Shown: positions 14,352 to 24,900 of the stretch, piece after piece
Layout: each line of letters begins with the position of its first letter
Position numbering within the stretch: position 1 is the stretch's first letter
Source: Kitasatospora sp. GAS204B
GTDB taxonomy: Bacteria > Actinomycetota > Actinomycetes > Streptomycetales > Streptomycetaceae
DNA: 64,000 nucleotides
Direction: 5' to 3'
Assembly: GCF_029892155.1 (NCBI RefSeq)
Contig: NZ_JARZAG010000037.1
Span: 1 to 64,000 of the forward strand
Program-made: the position numbers and the translations under genes
The notes under the pieces: generated by a model
What the model was told of the DNA's origin: nothing
Seen by the model: only the letters and a program-made list of their open reading frames with translations
Databases searched by the model: none

Positions 14352-16481
14352 TCACGTGTTCTGGAGTCGGTATGCCGTCAGATCACTGCCGTAGCCGAGC
14401 AGAAGAGTCGAGCCCTGCATCAGCAGGCGGGGATCTCCCTGCTGCCGGGCGAAATTCTGGTGCCACCGGGAAGAGCCGCTGCCCGCGTCGAGCGCCAGCA
14501 GGGTGGCACCCCCGGTGGCAGTGGGTGCCGTGACCAGAAAGAGATTCGCGGTGGCGGACTGCACGGTGGCGGTGCCGTGCGCGGACCGCCAGGTCCAGAC
14601 GGTCCGGCCAGCCCGCAAGGCGAGGCCGGTCACCTCGTTCACCCCGCCGAGTGCAAGTACGCCTGCGGCGCTGGCCTGACCGGTGATGCTGTCGGCGCGG
14701 GTTGCGGTCCACAGCCGGGTGCCGTCCGCGGGGGCGAAGCCCGCGAGGGCGATCCGTCCGGCGGAGCCCGACGACGACACGGGCGGCAGGCAAGCCAGCA
14801 GGCCCTGCTGGAGCGAGAGCGAGCCGTCGTACGCGGCCAGGGTCATCGTGGCCTCGGGTGAGGGCAGCCCGCTCGGTCGGCTCCAGGACATCGTTCCGTC
14901 GCGCGCGTTGAGTGCCGCCACCCGTAGATCGGAAGTGAGCGCGTACAGCAGGCTGCCGCCCGGCGGCGCGTACAGGTCCTGGGCGTCGGCCGTCCACCGC
15001 TGCGTGCCGGTCGCGCTGTCGAGCGCGGTGAAGTGCCCGTTGTCGCCTGCAGAGGGGGTCGGGAAATCCAGGACCAGCAGGCCCGCCGAGGCCACGGCTT
15101 GGGTGCGGTACGAGTAGCCGAGTGCCGAAGTCGTCCAGCGTGCAGCGCCCTTGACCGCGTCGAAGGCGTGGAGCGCACCTGCGGCGTCGGTCACCAGCAG
15201 CAGTTCGGGTAACGGCTGGGAGACGGCCTGTGCGTCGGGTACGGCACTGACCGCGTGCCATAGCCGGGTGCCGCTGCGTGCGTCGTACGCCTGGACGCTG
15301 CCGTCCGATCCCACCGTCCAGACCCGGCTGCCGTCACTGGTCGAGAGCGCGCCCTGTGCGTCGGAGGTGCTCCACAACTGCCGTCCCACGGAGCGGTCGT
15401 AGCTGACCACGCCGGTGCGGTCGGCGCACACCACCACTTGGGCCGCGCAGGCCAGCGGTATCATCCCGGAGCGGGGTAGCGTCGCCGTCCAGGTGCGACG
15501 GGGCAGGTCGCCCGGCTCGGCCGAGCCCTGCCACAGGCCCCAGCCGGTCCCCCCCGCGGCCGCTGTGGCAAGCAGCGTGCCGCCGAGCAGCAGCAGCCGC
15601 CGCCGGGTGCCGTTGGGGTCGTCCAGAGCCTGCTGCAGCTCGCGCTCGCGCTGCCGAACGCTGCGCTCGGCCCCGCCCAGCCAGGCGGTGCCGACAGCCG
15701 GTCCGTGCCGAAACGCCTCAGTGAGCTCGGCCGGTTGAGGTCGCCCGCCCGGATCCTTGTTCAGGCATCGCACTAGGAGGTCGATCAGCTCCTGCGGTGC
15801 TCCGTCCAGATGTGGCGGCTCCTCGGCCGAGCGGTAGAGCAGAACCGCGGCGGGCCCGTCGCCGAAGGGCGGCTCCCCGGTCGCGGCGAACGCCAGCACA
15901 GCGCCGAGCGAGAACAGGTCGCTGGCCGGAGTGAGTTCCTTGCCTGCGGCGTGCTCAGGCGACATGAAGCCGGGGGTGCCGATGATCCCGCCCGTCGCGG
16001 TCAGCGTCGCGTCCTTGGCCGGCTTGCTGATCCCGAAGTCGATGACCCTGGGTCCGTCGCGGGTGAGCAGGATGTTGGAGGGGTTGAGGTCGCGATGGAT
16101 GATCCCGACCCGGTGGATCTTGCCAAGTGCTTCGACCAGGCCCGCGCCCAGCACCTGCAACGCGGCACCGTCCATCTTCCCGTGCCGCGCCACAGCCTGC
16201 TGCAGTGACGGACCGGCCACGAACTCGGTCGCCAGCCAGGGCAGTTCGGCCTCGGTGTCGGCGTCCACCACGGCCGCCGTGAAGGCCCCGCCCACCAGCC
16301 GAGCCACGTTCACCTCCTGGGCGAACCGCCGCCGGAACTCAGTGTCAGCCGCGTACTGCTTCCGCACGGTTTTGACCGCGACCGGGCGACCGCTCTCGGT
16401 GATGCCCAGGTGGACGTCGCCCATGCCTCCCGCGCCGAGGCGCCGCAGGATCCGGTAGGGGCCGATGGTCTCGGCGCTCAC
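14352..16481 (-). CDS. Ser/Thr protein kinase with C-terminal PQQ-like propeller
   Basis: 709 residues. The kinase domain spans about 7-270: glycine loop GAGGMGDV, Lys in VAVK (K37), HRD at 129-131, DFG at 148-150, then GTPGFMSPE. The catalytic loop reads HRDLNPSN, so the usual Lys after DL is Asn. A hydrophobic segment near 305-330 is followed by a beta-propeller of PQQ-type repeats (W-x-x-G motifs, LLALDAGSGSSRW), probably extracellular. The GTG start overlaps the stop of the upstream kinase (GTGA at 16478-16481). It forms an operon with that kinase and the downstream membrane protein. Likely a receptor kinase whose propeller senses an external ligand; the ligand is unknown. Confidence 0.85.
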   Translation of the reverse strand: MSAETIGPYRILRRLGAGGMGDVHLGITESGRPVAVKTVRKQYAADTEFRRRFAQEVNVARLVGGAFTAAVVDADTEAELPWLATEFVAGPSLQQAVARHGKMDGAALQVLGAGLVEALGKIHRVGIIHRDLNPSNILLTRDGPRVIDFGISKPAKDATLTATGGIIGTPGFMSPEHAAGKELTPASDLFSLGAVLAFAATGEPPFGDGPAAVLLYRSAEEPPHLDGAPQELIDLLVRCLNKDPGGRPQPAELTEAFRHGPAVGTAWLGGAERSVRQRERELQQALDDPNGTRRRLLLLGGTLLATAAAGGTGWGLWQGSAEPGDLPRRTWTATLPRSGMIPLACAAQVVVCADRTGVVSYDRSVGRQLWSTSDAQGALSTSDGSRVWTVGSDGSVQAYDARSGTRLWHAVSAVPDAQAVSQPLPELLLVTDAAGALHAFDAVKGAARWTTSALGYSYRTQAVASAGLLVLDFPTPSAGDNGHFTALDSATGTQRWTADAQDLYAPPGGSLLYALTSDLRVAALNARDGTMSWSRPSGLPSPEATMTLAAYDGSLSLQQGLLACLPPVSSSGSAGRIALAGFAPADGTRLWTATRADSITGQASAAGVLALGGVNEVTGLALRAGRTVWTWRSAHGTATVQSATANLFLVTAPTATGGATLLALDAGSGSSRWHQNFARQQGDPRLLMQGSTLLLGYGSDLTAYRLQNT

Positions 16482-18682
16482 ACACTCACCCGGTAGGCGC
16501 GCAGCGTGGTGGAGGAAGCGCAGTAGACCATCTGCCCCGAGGCGGCGGTGGTCCACACGTTCTCGGCGGCGGATCCGCGCGCCATCCAGCGGATCGCACC
16601 GTCGGCGGCACTCAGCACGGCCACACCGGAGGCCTGTTGAACGACGGGGACGGCGAAGAACCCGTCGCCCGCAGACGGGGCCCGGAAGGAGGTGCCGGCG
16701 CCGGTAGGGGTGGTCGCCGCGACGGTGGTGTGCCACAGTCCCTTGCCGGTCGCGGTGTCCAGGCAGTATGCGGTGCCGAATGCCCCGGCCAGCAGTAGCC
16801 TGCCCGTGCCCAGCGCACAGCCCAGGGCGACCTCGGGGACGGTCGGGGAGGTCCAGCGCTGTTTCCCGCTTGCCTCATCCAGGGCGTGGACCGTCTGGCC
16901 GTGCACGACGAGCAGCAGGTCGGCGGTCCGCACGAGCCGATAGGGCAGGGTGCCGTTTCCCGACGCGGTGCTGGCGGCCTGCCAAAGGATCTTCCCGGTG
17001 GCCAGGTCGACCGCATAGGTGACGCCGTTGTCCTGGTAGTAGCAGCGACCGTCGGCGACCAGGCCCAAGTTGCTGCCGGAGCCGCTCAAAAGTTGTTCCG
17101 CGCCGCGTGCTGTATAGACCGCATCCGTCTGGGCGATCGCGTGCCGCCACACGTCACGGCCGGTGCCGAGCTCGACCCCGGTGATCACCCCGCCGCCCTC
17201 CTCCACGGTCTGGAAGGCCAACACCACCACCTGGCCCTGAGCGCCGAGCACCCGCAAGCTCATCTGGGCGTACGTCTGCTGCGCAGCGGGGACGGTCGAG
17301 CCGAGCGGGCTGCTGTGGTTGGTGCCCGCCGAATCCAGCCACGACAGGGTCTGCAGGTCCGCCGACGGTGCGTACAGTAGGCCGCCTGCCTCCTCGACAG
17401 CCTGGAAGTCCGGTGCTGAGGACCAGAGTTGGCGTCCCGTCGACGTGTCGTAGCCGAAGGCGCCCTGTCCCTCCGCCCACCAGGCCACGGTGGGGCCGAG
17501 CAGTGAGATTTGCGCCTCCATCAGGCCCGACAGCGACTGGGTCCACACCGGGGCGGGCCCGCCCGGCAGCGGGCTCGGTTGCTTGGCGGCGGCACCCCAG
17601 GGGTTCGAGGCCTGCCCCACCGTCGCACGATTGCTCGCCGCCTGCTTGCGCCGCTCGAGCAGCAGCGGTACGCCAACCGCGCTGGCCGCCACCGCGCCGA
17701 TCCCGGCCCCGAGGCCGAGCAGGCCGCGGCGGGTGAGCGACTGCCACTTGCGCACGGGCAACGCGGGCGGATCAGCGGGCGGCGCGCCCCGGTCGGCCTC
17801 AGCCTGCCGCTCCCTGGCGTCGAGGTCGGCGAGCAGCCACGGGCTCAGTACTGCCGCAGGATCGGCTGGGGCCAGTGCGCCCAGCACGGCCATCACGGTG
17901 GGCCGCTGTGCGGGGTCCTTGGCCAAACAGGAGGCCACCAGGGAGAGCAGCGAGGCGGGCACTCCGGAGAGGTCTGGCTCCTCGTACACGACCCGGTGGT
18001 TGACGTGTGCGGGTTCACCGTCGCCGAACGGCGTGCGGCCGGTGAGTGCGTACACCAGTAGGCAGCCGAGCGAGAACACATCGGCCGCGCCGGTGGTGGC
18101 GGAGTCGGCGACGATGCGTTCAGGGGCCACGTAGCCGGGTGTGCCGCACACCATGCCGGTCCGGGTCAGGTGTGCGGCGTCGAAGGCGCGGCTGATCCCG
18201 AAGTCGATGACGCGCGGACCGTCCCGCGCGATGAGCACATTGCCCGGTTTAAGATCACGGTGCACCAACCCGGCCGCGTGGATCGCGGCCAACGCCTCGG
18301 CGATGGCCGCTCCCAGGGCCCGTGTTCCCGTCTCGCCGAGGGTGCCGAACCGCAGGACAACCTCGCCGAGGTCCGGCGCAGGTAAGTAGGACGTGGCCAT
18401 CCAGGGCCGGCGACCGCGCGGTTCCGCGTCCACCACGGGTGGCGTGTGAAAGCCGGTCACCCGCCGCGCGGCCTCGACCTCCTGCCGGAAGCGCCGCTGG
18501 AACTGCGGGTCCTCGGCGTACTCAGCCCTGACCACCTTCACCGCGAGCAGTCTCAGCCCGGGTGAGCGGGCCAGGTACACCTCCCCCATCCCACCCTCGC
18601 CCAACGGCCGCAGCAACTGGTGCGGGCCCACGAACACAGGCTGCTGCGTCCGTATGCCGTCGGTCTTCCTGCCGGCAGCCAC
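16478..18682 (-). CDS. Ser/Thr protein kinase with C-terminal PQQ-like propeller
   Basis: The kinase domain has GEGGMGEVYLA, AVKVV, HRDLKPGN, DFGIS and GTPGYVAPE, all the residues needed for activity. A transmembrane segment near the middle (LLGLGAGIGAVAASAVG) is followed by a PQQ-like propeller (WLDSAG, VDLATGKILWQA, LDTATGKGLWHT). The start is uncertain. The frame runs up to a GTG at 18781, but a GTG at 18682 follows a ggagg, and one closer to the kinase domain is also possible. It is paired with a second kinase of the same architecture, sharing a start-stop overlap, so the two arose by tandem duplication and probably work together. Confidence 0.82.
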   Translation of the reverse strand: MAAGRKTDGIRTQQPVFVGPHQLLRPLGEGGMGEVYLARSPGLRLLAVKVVRAEYAEDPQFQRRFRQEVEAARRVTGFHTPPVVDAEPRGRRPWMATSYLPAPDLGEVVLRFGTLGETGTRALGAAIAEALAAIHAAGLVHRDLKPGNVLIARDGPRVIDFGISRAFDAAHLTRTGMVCGTPGYVAPERIVADSATTGAADVFSLGCLLVYALTGRTPFGDGEPAHVNHRVVYEEPDLSGVPASLLSLVASCLAKDPAQRPTVMAVLGALAPADPAAVLSPWLLADLDARERQAEADRGAPPADPPALPVRKWQSLTRRGLLGLGAGIGAVAASAVGVPLLLERRKQAASNRATVGQASNPWGAAAKQPSPLPGGPAPVWTQSLSGLMEAQISLLGPTVAWWAEGQGAFGYDTSTGRQLWSSAPDFQAVEEAGGLLYAPSADLQTLSWLDSAGTNHSSPLGSTVPAAQQTYAQMSLRVLGAQGQVVVLAFQTVEEGGGVITGVELGTGRDVWRHAIAQTDAVYTARGAEQLLSGSGSNLGLVADGRCYYQDNGVTYAVDLATGKILWQAASTASGNGTLPYRLVRTADLLLVVHGQTVHALDEASGKQRWTSPTVPEVALGCALGTGRLLLAGAFGTAYCLDTATGKGLWHTTVAATTPTGAGTSFRAPSAGDGFFAVPVVQQASGVAVLSAADGAIRWMARGSAAENVWTTAASGQMVYCASSTTLRAYRVSV

Positions 18683-19185
18683 CAAGCCTCCCCCGAACGT
18701 GTTGCCGTCGTCACAGACGGACACAGTGACACGTACAACTCGTCCGGCGACACCGTTTCGCACAATGGCCTGCCGTCCCACCGACGCCCGGGCACGCTGC
18801 TGGATCTCACCCGGGCCGCGAACCGGGTTGGCGCGAGCCGACTGGCACCGTCTGCGGAAAGCGGTCCCGGGGGCCCGCGTGCGGTGCCTCTCCTACTGCG
18901 TTGCCGAAGGACCGCAGTGCCGCGTCGCGGTCCGCACTGATGTCCGTGGCGACCGCAGCCACGACCCCATCGGGGTGGTCAGCCTAGTGGTGGCGGCTGG
19001 CGACAGTCCGGCCTAGTTACCCAAGAACCATCCCAACGCGGGCACGAAGTCGCCGACGACGTAGGCGGCGTGCGAGCAGGAGGAGGGGAGTCTGAGCCCC
19101 CGAGACTGCCCGTACCGGCGTGGCCTGCCGCCCTCAACATTGAGAAGGCCCTGACACGCGGCCACCCATCCGTGAGGATGCCCGT
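18683..19185. other. Intergenic region upstream of the kinase operon
   Basis: About 500 bp between divergent genes. It should contain the kinase-operon promoter and that of the small membrane protein. No gene recognised. Confidence 0.45.
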
Positions 19186-19797
19186 ATGGCAGACAGTGCA
19201 GAGCTCTTCGGTCTGATCGGCGTGCTCGGGGGAGCCGTATTGGGAGCGGGGGCCACCATGTTCTCGTCAGCACTTCAGACCAGAACGGCGGAACGCATCC
19301 GACGACGCTCGCGTGCCGAGGAGGAGATGCGTCGGCTCATCGACTTGCGCAAGAGCACCCGGGAGGCGCTGAAGTACCTGTCGGACGCGGTGGAAGGTCT
19401 GGAGTCTGGCCGGCCAGACTCCAGAGACGAGTTCATGGCCGGCTGGCAAGTGGCACGAAACGCCGTCACGGATGCGGCGGACACTTCCACGATCGACGGA
19501 TTCGGCCTCCCGCAGTCCCCCAGCAGCGAGGAGGCCATGCGCGGGTTGCAGCGCTCACGCCGATGGGGGCGGCCTCGCCGACGCCAGCAGAGCCCACTTC
19601 AAGGCCACCCCGGCATCGTCATCTCGCTGGATGCGGCCGGCTTTGCTGTGGGTGAAGCGCTCCGTACCCAGGACCTTGGCACTGCTTTGGTCCAGGAGGA
19701 CATGCGGCGGCTACGAGAGCTGGTGACTCGTGTGGAAGAGGGTCGCTCGGTAATGCTGGCTACGCTCCTGGACCGGATGGAAGACCTGCAGGACTGA
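19186..19797 (+). CDS. Small membrane-anchored coiled-coil protein, unknown function
   Basis: 203 residues. A hydrophobic N-terminal segment (FGLIGVLGGAVLGAGATMF, residues 8-26) is followed by a long charged region likely to be helical or coiled-coil (RTAERIRRRSRAEEEMRRLI). The middle (about 115-140) is unusually Arg/Pro-rich (RRWGRPRRRQQ), which could mean a local frameshift or a variable loop. The C-terminus is again helical. aggat precedes the ATG. No family recognised. Confidence 0.6.
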   Translation: MADSAELFGLIGVLGGAVLGAGATMFSSALQTRTAERIRRRSRAEEEMRRLIDLRKSTREALKYLSDAVEGLESGRPDSRDEFMAGWQVARNAVTDAADTSTIDGFGLPQSPSSEEAMRGLQRSRRWGRPRRRQQSPLQGHPGIVISLDAAGFAVGEALRTQDLGTALVQEDMRRLRELVTRVEEGRSVMLATLLDRMEDLQD

Positions 19798-20212
19798 CTT
19801 AGGAACTCCTCACCATGGATCCGAGCGGACGGGATGGGGTTGACCTCTGGAGGTAGGGCTGATCCACTCGACCTCCTTCCCAACCTGGTTGACCTGGGCA
19901 AGGTCGTGAGCAAGGCGGAGACCGAGGAGCGCGCGCTGCAAGTCGTGTCAGTTGGGTGGCTAGGTCGGGGCCGTGGCAGAGTTCAGGGAATTTCCCAGGC
20001 GAGGGTGTTCACGAACCTGGCCGAGTCCGGAAGCTCTGCAGTCCTCAAAGCCTGGGTGAACCAGGCCTGCCAGGCCGCCCCCATCTCGACAACGCGGGCC
20101 CCTCATAGATCGATTACGGGACAGGCCTTGGTGCTGCTCCGCGTTAGTTCGTGGAGGGGTGTTGGTCAGGCTGGCTCGTCGCCAAGGTAGAGGTAGCAGG
20201 CACGCCCCGGCC
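19798..20212. other. Intergenic region, nothing recognised
   Basis: About 415 bp between convergent genes. Open frames here lack protein-like features. Confidence 0.45.
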
Positions 20213-21469
20213 TCACGGCATTGTGGCGGTGTCGATCTCCTGAATCTGGTTCGAGTCGTGGTCCGAGACGAGCAGGCTCTTCCCGTCCGGGCTGAGAGCG
20301 AACTCGCGGGGGAAGGCGCCGGTGGGGATGCGTCCGAGGACGGCCGGCTTCCCCGCGAGCGCGGCCCGGGTGTCAACCACGGTCAGGCCGGTGGTGGCGC
20401 CTGCGGTGTGGAACCGGTCGGAGTCCGCGGTGATGACGCGGCTGCCGTCCTGGACCAGGGCGAGGCCGACCGGGGCGGTGCCGACCAGGATGGAGGCCAG
20501 CAGGGCGTGTTGTGGGTCGCCGGTGAGCCTGCCGGCGTCGAAGGCCAGCAGGGCGTTGCTGCCCCGCGCGGTGACCCACACAGTTCGCCCGTCCGGTGCG
20601 GCGACAACCCGCACCGGCTGGCAGCCCACGGCGACGCTGGCCAGCAGGGCCTTGTCCGGAGTGGACTCCAGGGTGGAGAGGTCGATGACGCTGAGCTCAC
20701 CGTGCTTGGAGTCCACCGACCCCGTCTGGTCCGGGGCGACCTCGCTGGTGGCGTACAGCCGCCGCCCGTCGGGGGAGATTGCGGTGCCGACCACGGCGTC
20801 GCCGAGCGGAAGGTCACCGATGTCCGAGGCCTGGCCGAACCCGGTGCGAACCGCCGTGCGCAGATCGAAGACCTCGATGTCGCCGTGGTGGCCGGTCCCG
20901 GCGTCTCCGTACTCCTGGCTGACGAAGGCATAGCGGTCGTCGGGTGAGACAGTGACCTCGATCGCGCTGGTGCCCGCCGTCCCGGTGAGCGTTCCCAGCA
21001 CGGCCCCCGCTGTGCTGGCCGCGGCCTTGGCCGCATCCACCACGATCGCTCCGCTGCCCGCAGCAATGAGCAGTTCTCTTCCGTCGTGGGTGAGCGCGAT
21101 CCCGGTGGCTCCCTCCTTACCCAGGCTGGCGGCCGGAAGCGGGACCGTCCGCACGAGTCGGGGCGTGCCGCTGTCAGTGGACAGCACTCCCAGCGCCGAC
21201 TGCAACACGGTGAAGGCGACGTTTCCCTTCGGGGCGTAGACCAGCCCGAACGGCTGGGCCGGGACGGTCAGACTTGCGCTGTGGACGCCGTTGAGCTGCG
21301 GCTGCGCCGGCGCGGGCCCGGACTGGCAGGTCGGTGGTGACACCGACGGCAGCGCCGAACCCGGTGTGGGCGATCGTGAGCTGACGATCCGCTGGCACGC
21401 CGAGCCGGTCAGGCCCACGGCCAGCGTCAGCAGGAGTGAGCACAAAAGCCGCTTCCCCGCGAAGTCCAT
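20213..21469 (-). CDS. YncE-like beta-propeller lipoprotein
   Basis: 418 residues. The N-terminus has a positively charged start, a hydrophobic stretch and LTGSAC, a near-consensus lipobox (Cys at about 25). The rest is built of repeats such as TVSPDDRYAFVSQE, AISPDGRRLYATSE and ALSPDGKSLLVSDH, typical of seven-bladed YVTN/YncE surface propellers. These proteins bind or display ligands at the cell surface; no catalytic residues are evident. Monocistronic by appearance. Confidence 0.75.
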   Translation of the reverse strand: MDFAGKRLLCSLLLTLAVGLTGSACQRIVSSRSPTPGSALPSVSPPTCQSGPAPAQPQLNGVHSASLTVPAQPFGLVYAPKGNVAFTVLQSALGVLSTDSGTPRLVRTVPLPAASLGKEGATGIALTHDGRELLIAAGSGAIVVDAAKAAASTAGAVLGTLTGTAGTSAIEVTVSPDDRYAFVSQEYGDAGTGHHGDIEVFDLRTAVRTGFGQASDIGDLPLGDAVVGTAISPDGRRLYATSEVAPDQTGSVDSKHGELSVIDLSTLESTPDKALLASVAVGCQPVRVVAAPDGRTVWVTARGSNALLAFDAGRLTGDPQHALLASILVGTAPVGLALVQDGSRVITADSDRFHTAGATTGLTVVDTRAALAGKPAVLGRIPTGAFPREFALSPDGKSLLVSDHDSNQIQEIDTATMP

Positions 21470-21559
21470 CCTTCTCCTTCCGCCGTTTTCCCGAGCTGCG
21501 GTGATCGTGCCGGAGGACCTTGTGGATTCCTTGTGAGCGTGGCCGTATCCGGGCCGGAC

Positions 21560-21945
21560 GGGACGAGAACTCGTCAGAGTCCTTGCCCAGGAAGATGTTG
21601 CTCATGAAGTTGTTTTCCTGGAGGCCTTGGAGGGTTCGCGGACTGCAGTCCATCTTGCGCACGTTCTTGGCGTCGATCAACGCCCCGGTCGGGCAGGCCG
21701 GCCGCCCAGGCGGCAGCCGCCGCTTGCTGTGCCGGGGCGTACAGCGGGTACGGAGGTGGGACGGGCGGGGCGACCGGAGCCGAGATCAGGTTCCCGTTCG
21801 GCGTCACGGGCGGCGGTGTCACGGCCGCCAGGTTCGTCGGTGTGGCTGCGTCGGCGGCTACCGTCGAGCTGGCGACAGCGGCGGTGGCAAGGCCGGCGGT
21901 CACCACCAGCTTCGCCGCCAACTGCGAGACCACGGCTTCCGCTTG
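21560..21945 (-). pseudogene. Frameshifted small secreted protein
   Basis: Read from about 21945 down. One frame starts with a signal-peptide-like stretch (VVSQLAAKLVVTAGLATAAV...VAADAA), then a Pro-rich linker (PVAPPVPPPYPLYAPAQQ) and AAAAWAAGLP. Close to 21675 the protein-like sequence jumps to another frame: ALIDAKNVRKMDC, then LQENNFMSNIFLGKDSDEF. A single indel would join them. No family recognised. It may be a broken gene, a sequencing frameshift, or chance. It overlaps the region between the lipoprotein and the glucanase gene. Confidence 0.3.
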
Positions 21946-21977
21946 GGCTCTGCGGTGCCGTGCTGGTCCGGACCGTG

Positions 21978-24900
21978 CTACTGGTTCCAGATCTGGAACT
22001 CGGAGATCTGGCCGGCGGGCCAACCGGTGTTCGCGGTGATGGTGGCCCGCCAGTACTGCTGCGAGGTGGCGGGGAAGGTGATCGTGACGGTGTTGTTGGC
22101 CGACGGGGTGAACGTGTAGGCGGCCGACGCCTTCACGGTGTTGAAGGTCACCCCGTCCGTCGAGCCGAGCAGGGACAGCGTCTCGTCGCGCGCGCCCCAG
22201 GTGGCGGGCAGTTGGAGCACCACCCGGCTCACCGACTGGGCCGAGCCCAGATCGACCTGGACCCACTGCGGGAGCAGGTTGTTCGCGCTCTCCCAGTACG
22301 AGTTCTGGTTGCCGTCGGTCACGTTCGACGACGGATACACGTCCGTGTGCGAGGACTCGGAGGTCGGCCTGCTCGCGGCGAGATTGGTGCTGGTGGTTCC
22401 GGTGCCGGACAGCGTCACGGTGGTCGGGGTGTTCGACGCGTTGCCGATGATCGTCAGGGAGCCGCTCCGGGTGCCCGAGGCGCTGGGCGTGAAGCTGACG
22501 TCGACCGTGCAGGAGGCGTTCACGGCGATCGAGCTGCCGCAGGTGTTCGTCTGGCTGAAGTCACCGGACGCGGTGACCGAGGAGACCGATGCGGCTGCCG
22601 TCCCGGTGTTGGTCACCGTCACCGCCTGCGAGGCGCTGGTGGTGGCCACGGCCTGGCTGCCGAAGGTCAGCGAGGACGGCCTCGTCGTCAGCGTGCCGGT
22701 TCCCCCGCCACCGATGGCCGCGAACTGCAGGCTGTTGACGTTCCAGCCGCCGTTGTCCTGGTTGAGGGTCAGCACCTGTTGTCCGGCGGGCAGCGCCACC
22801 TGGGTGGTGACGGTGGTCCAGGTCTGCCAGCCGCCGGTGGCGGGGATGTCGACGTTGCCGCTGAGGTTGGTTCCCGACGCGTCGGACAGGTGCAGGGCGT
22901 CGGTCACGGCGGCGGGAGCGGCGACCCGCAGGCTGACCGTGTACGTCCCGGCGGTGGCGACGTCGACGGTGTAGCGGAACCACTGGCCGCTCGTGGTCCA
23001 GCCGACGTCGTAGCCGCCGCCGGTGTCCGAGGTCGTCTCCAGGTCGACGCCGTCGGCCCGGTAGCTGTTGGCGTTGCCGTTGACGGACGTGGCGTTGTAG
23101 CCGACGCCTTGGCCGCCGGTGTCGTAGTTCTCCGCCTGGACGAGGCCGGGGACGGCGGCGGCGCTGCCGCCGTACGGTCCCTCCGGGCTGCCACCCTGCC
23201 AGCTGTTGCCGCTCGCTGTCGCGGTGAAACCGCTGGAGTTGCTGAGGAACGGCGACATCCCCGAGCCCAGGCCGGTGACGGTGTTGCCGGTGATGGCGGC
23301 CGATCCGGTGGGCGCGGGGTAGAACGGCGGTGCGATCACGATGCCGTTGCGCCAGGGCGAGGTGACGGTGTTGTTCTGCAGGAGCGTGTTCGTGGACGTG
23401 GAGAAGCCGACGCCGTCGTACAGCGCGTTGACGACCGTGTTGTTGGTGGCGGTGACGTGGTCGACGACACCGACGTTCTGACCGTCGCCGCCGTTGCCGA
23501 TCTGTAGGGCCGGCTGGCCCTGGCCGTAGCCGTTGCCGCCGGATCGGACGATGACGTTGCCGTTGACCGTGGCGGTGAGCAGGTCGTTGCCGTTGACGCC
23601 GAAGCGCCCGGCGCCCAGGCCGATGTAGCGGGCGGTGTCGGCGATGTAGTTGAACTCGACGTCCTGGTTGCTTCCGCCGTAGATGCCGATGCCCTTGCCG
23701 CCCCACGGCGCGATGACGGTGTTGTGCGTCATCGTGATGTGCGACATGGGTGTGTAGTAGGTCTTGTCACCGCTTGAGTCGGTGTTGTAGTTGACCGAGT
23801 TGATGGCCATTCCGTCGTCACCGGTGCTTCGGACGAAGTTGTTCGTCGCGGTCAGGTTGTTGCCGACGGAGTTGTTCAGCGACACGTTGTTGAGGTTGAT
23901 GCCGTCGGCCCAGATCGCGGTGAGGCGGCTGTTCTCGACCGTGCCGCCGGTGCCCGACGCCCAGAAGCCGGACTCGGTGTGCTGGCTCCAGATGTCGTTG
24001 GCGACCCAGTTGGTGCCGGAGGTGTCCATCGCTCCGCCGCCGCCGTCGACCGTGGCCCGACTGGTGGCGTCGGAGTCCAGGTGGAAGTCCTGGACGGTGC
24101 ACGAGGTCAGCTCGAAGAGTGCTGCCAGAGCGACGTTGTTGGGCAGCGGGACGTCCCGGTAGATCGTGCTGTACCACGGGCCCGCGCCGGCGATGGTGAT
24201 GCCCTGGGCGCGCAGACCCGTCGTGCCCTTCAGGTAGAAGGTGCCGGCGGGGATCCAGAGGACCTTGTTCTGTGACTGGGCCTGGTTGATGCAGTTCTGG
24301 ATGGCCGCGGTGCTGTCGACGGCACCGCTGTCGGCGGAACCGTTCGTCGGGGTGTTGTCCGCCACCGCGCCGCAGCTGGTGATGGAGATCGAGTTGGCCG
24401 GTTGTGCCAGCGGCGGCGGCGGGTTCTCCACGTCGATGACGTCGATGTAGTAGAACGCGGCCGTGTTCGCGGCGTCCTTCTGCAACGTCAGGGTGCTGCC
24501 GGGGGCGATCGGTGCGCCGGTGAGGAAGGTGTGGGACTCGTCGAAGTACTGCCGCGGGTTGCCGTCGGCCGGATTCTGGCTGCTGCCGTTGTAGTTGCCG
24601 CTGTTCTCGTAGAACCAGCTCTGCTTCGAGTTGAGGTTCAGCGCCTGCCGGAACGTGCCGTCGACGTAGAGGTCGAGCGTCGCGGTGCTGCCACCGCCGG
24701 TCGGGGAGTCCGGGATGCTCACGCGGAGGTTGACCGCGCTGATCGGCGCGCCGGTGGTGTTCGTCCACTGGACGCTCTGCCCGGTGCCGGTGAGCTGGAC
24801 GTACGCGTGGCCGGAGGCCTCCACGGCCGCGCTCGAGTACTGCGTGGTCGGCGCCGAGGTCAACGACACGACGCTGGCACCCCCGGCGAGCGTGCCGGCC

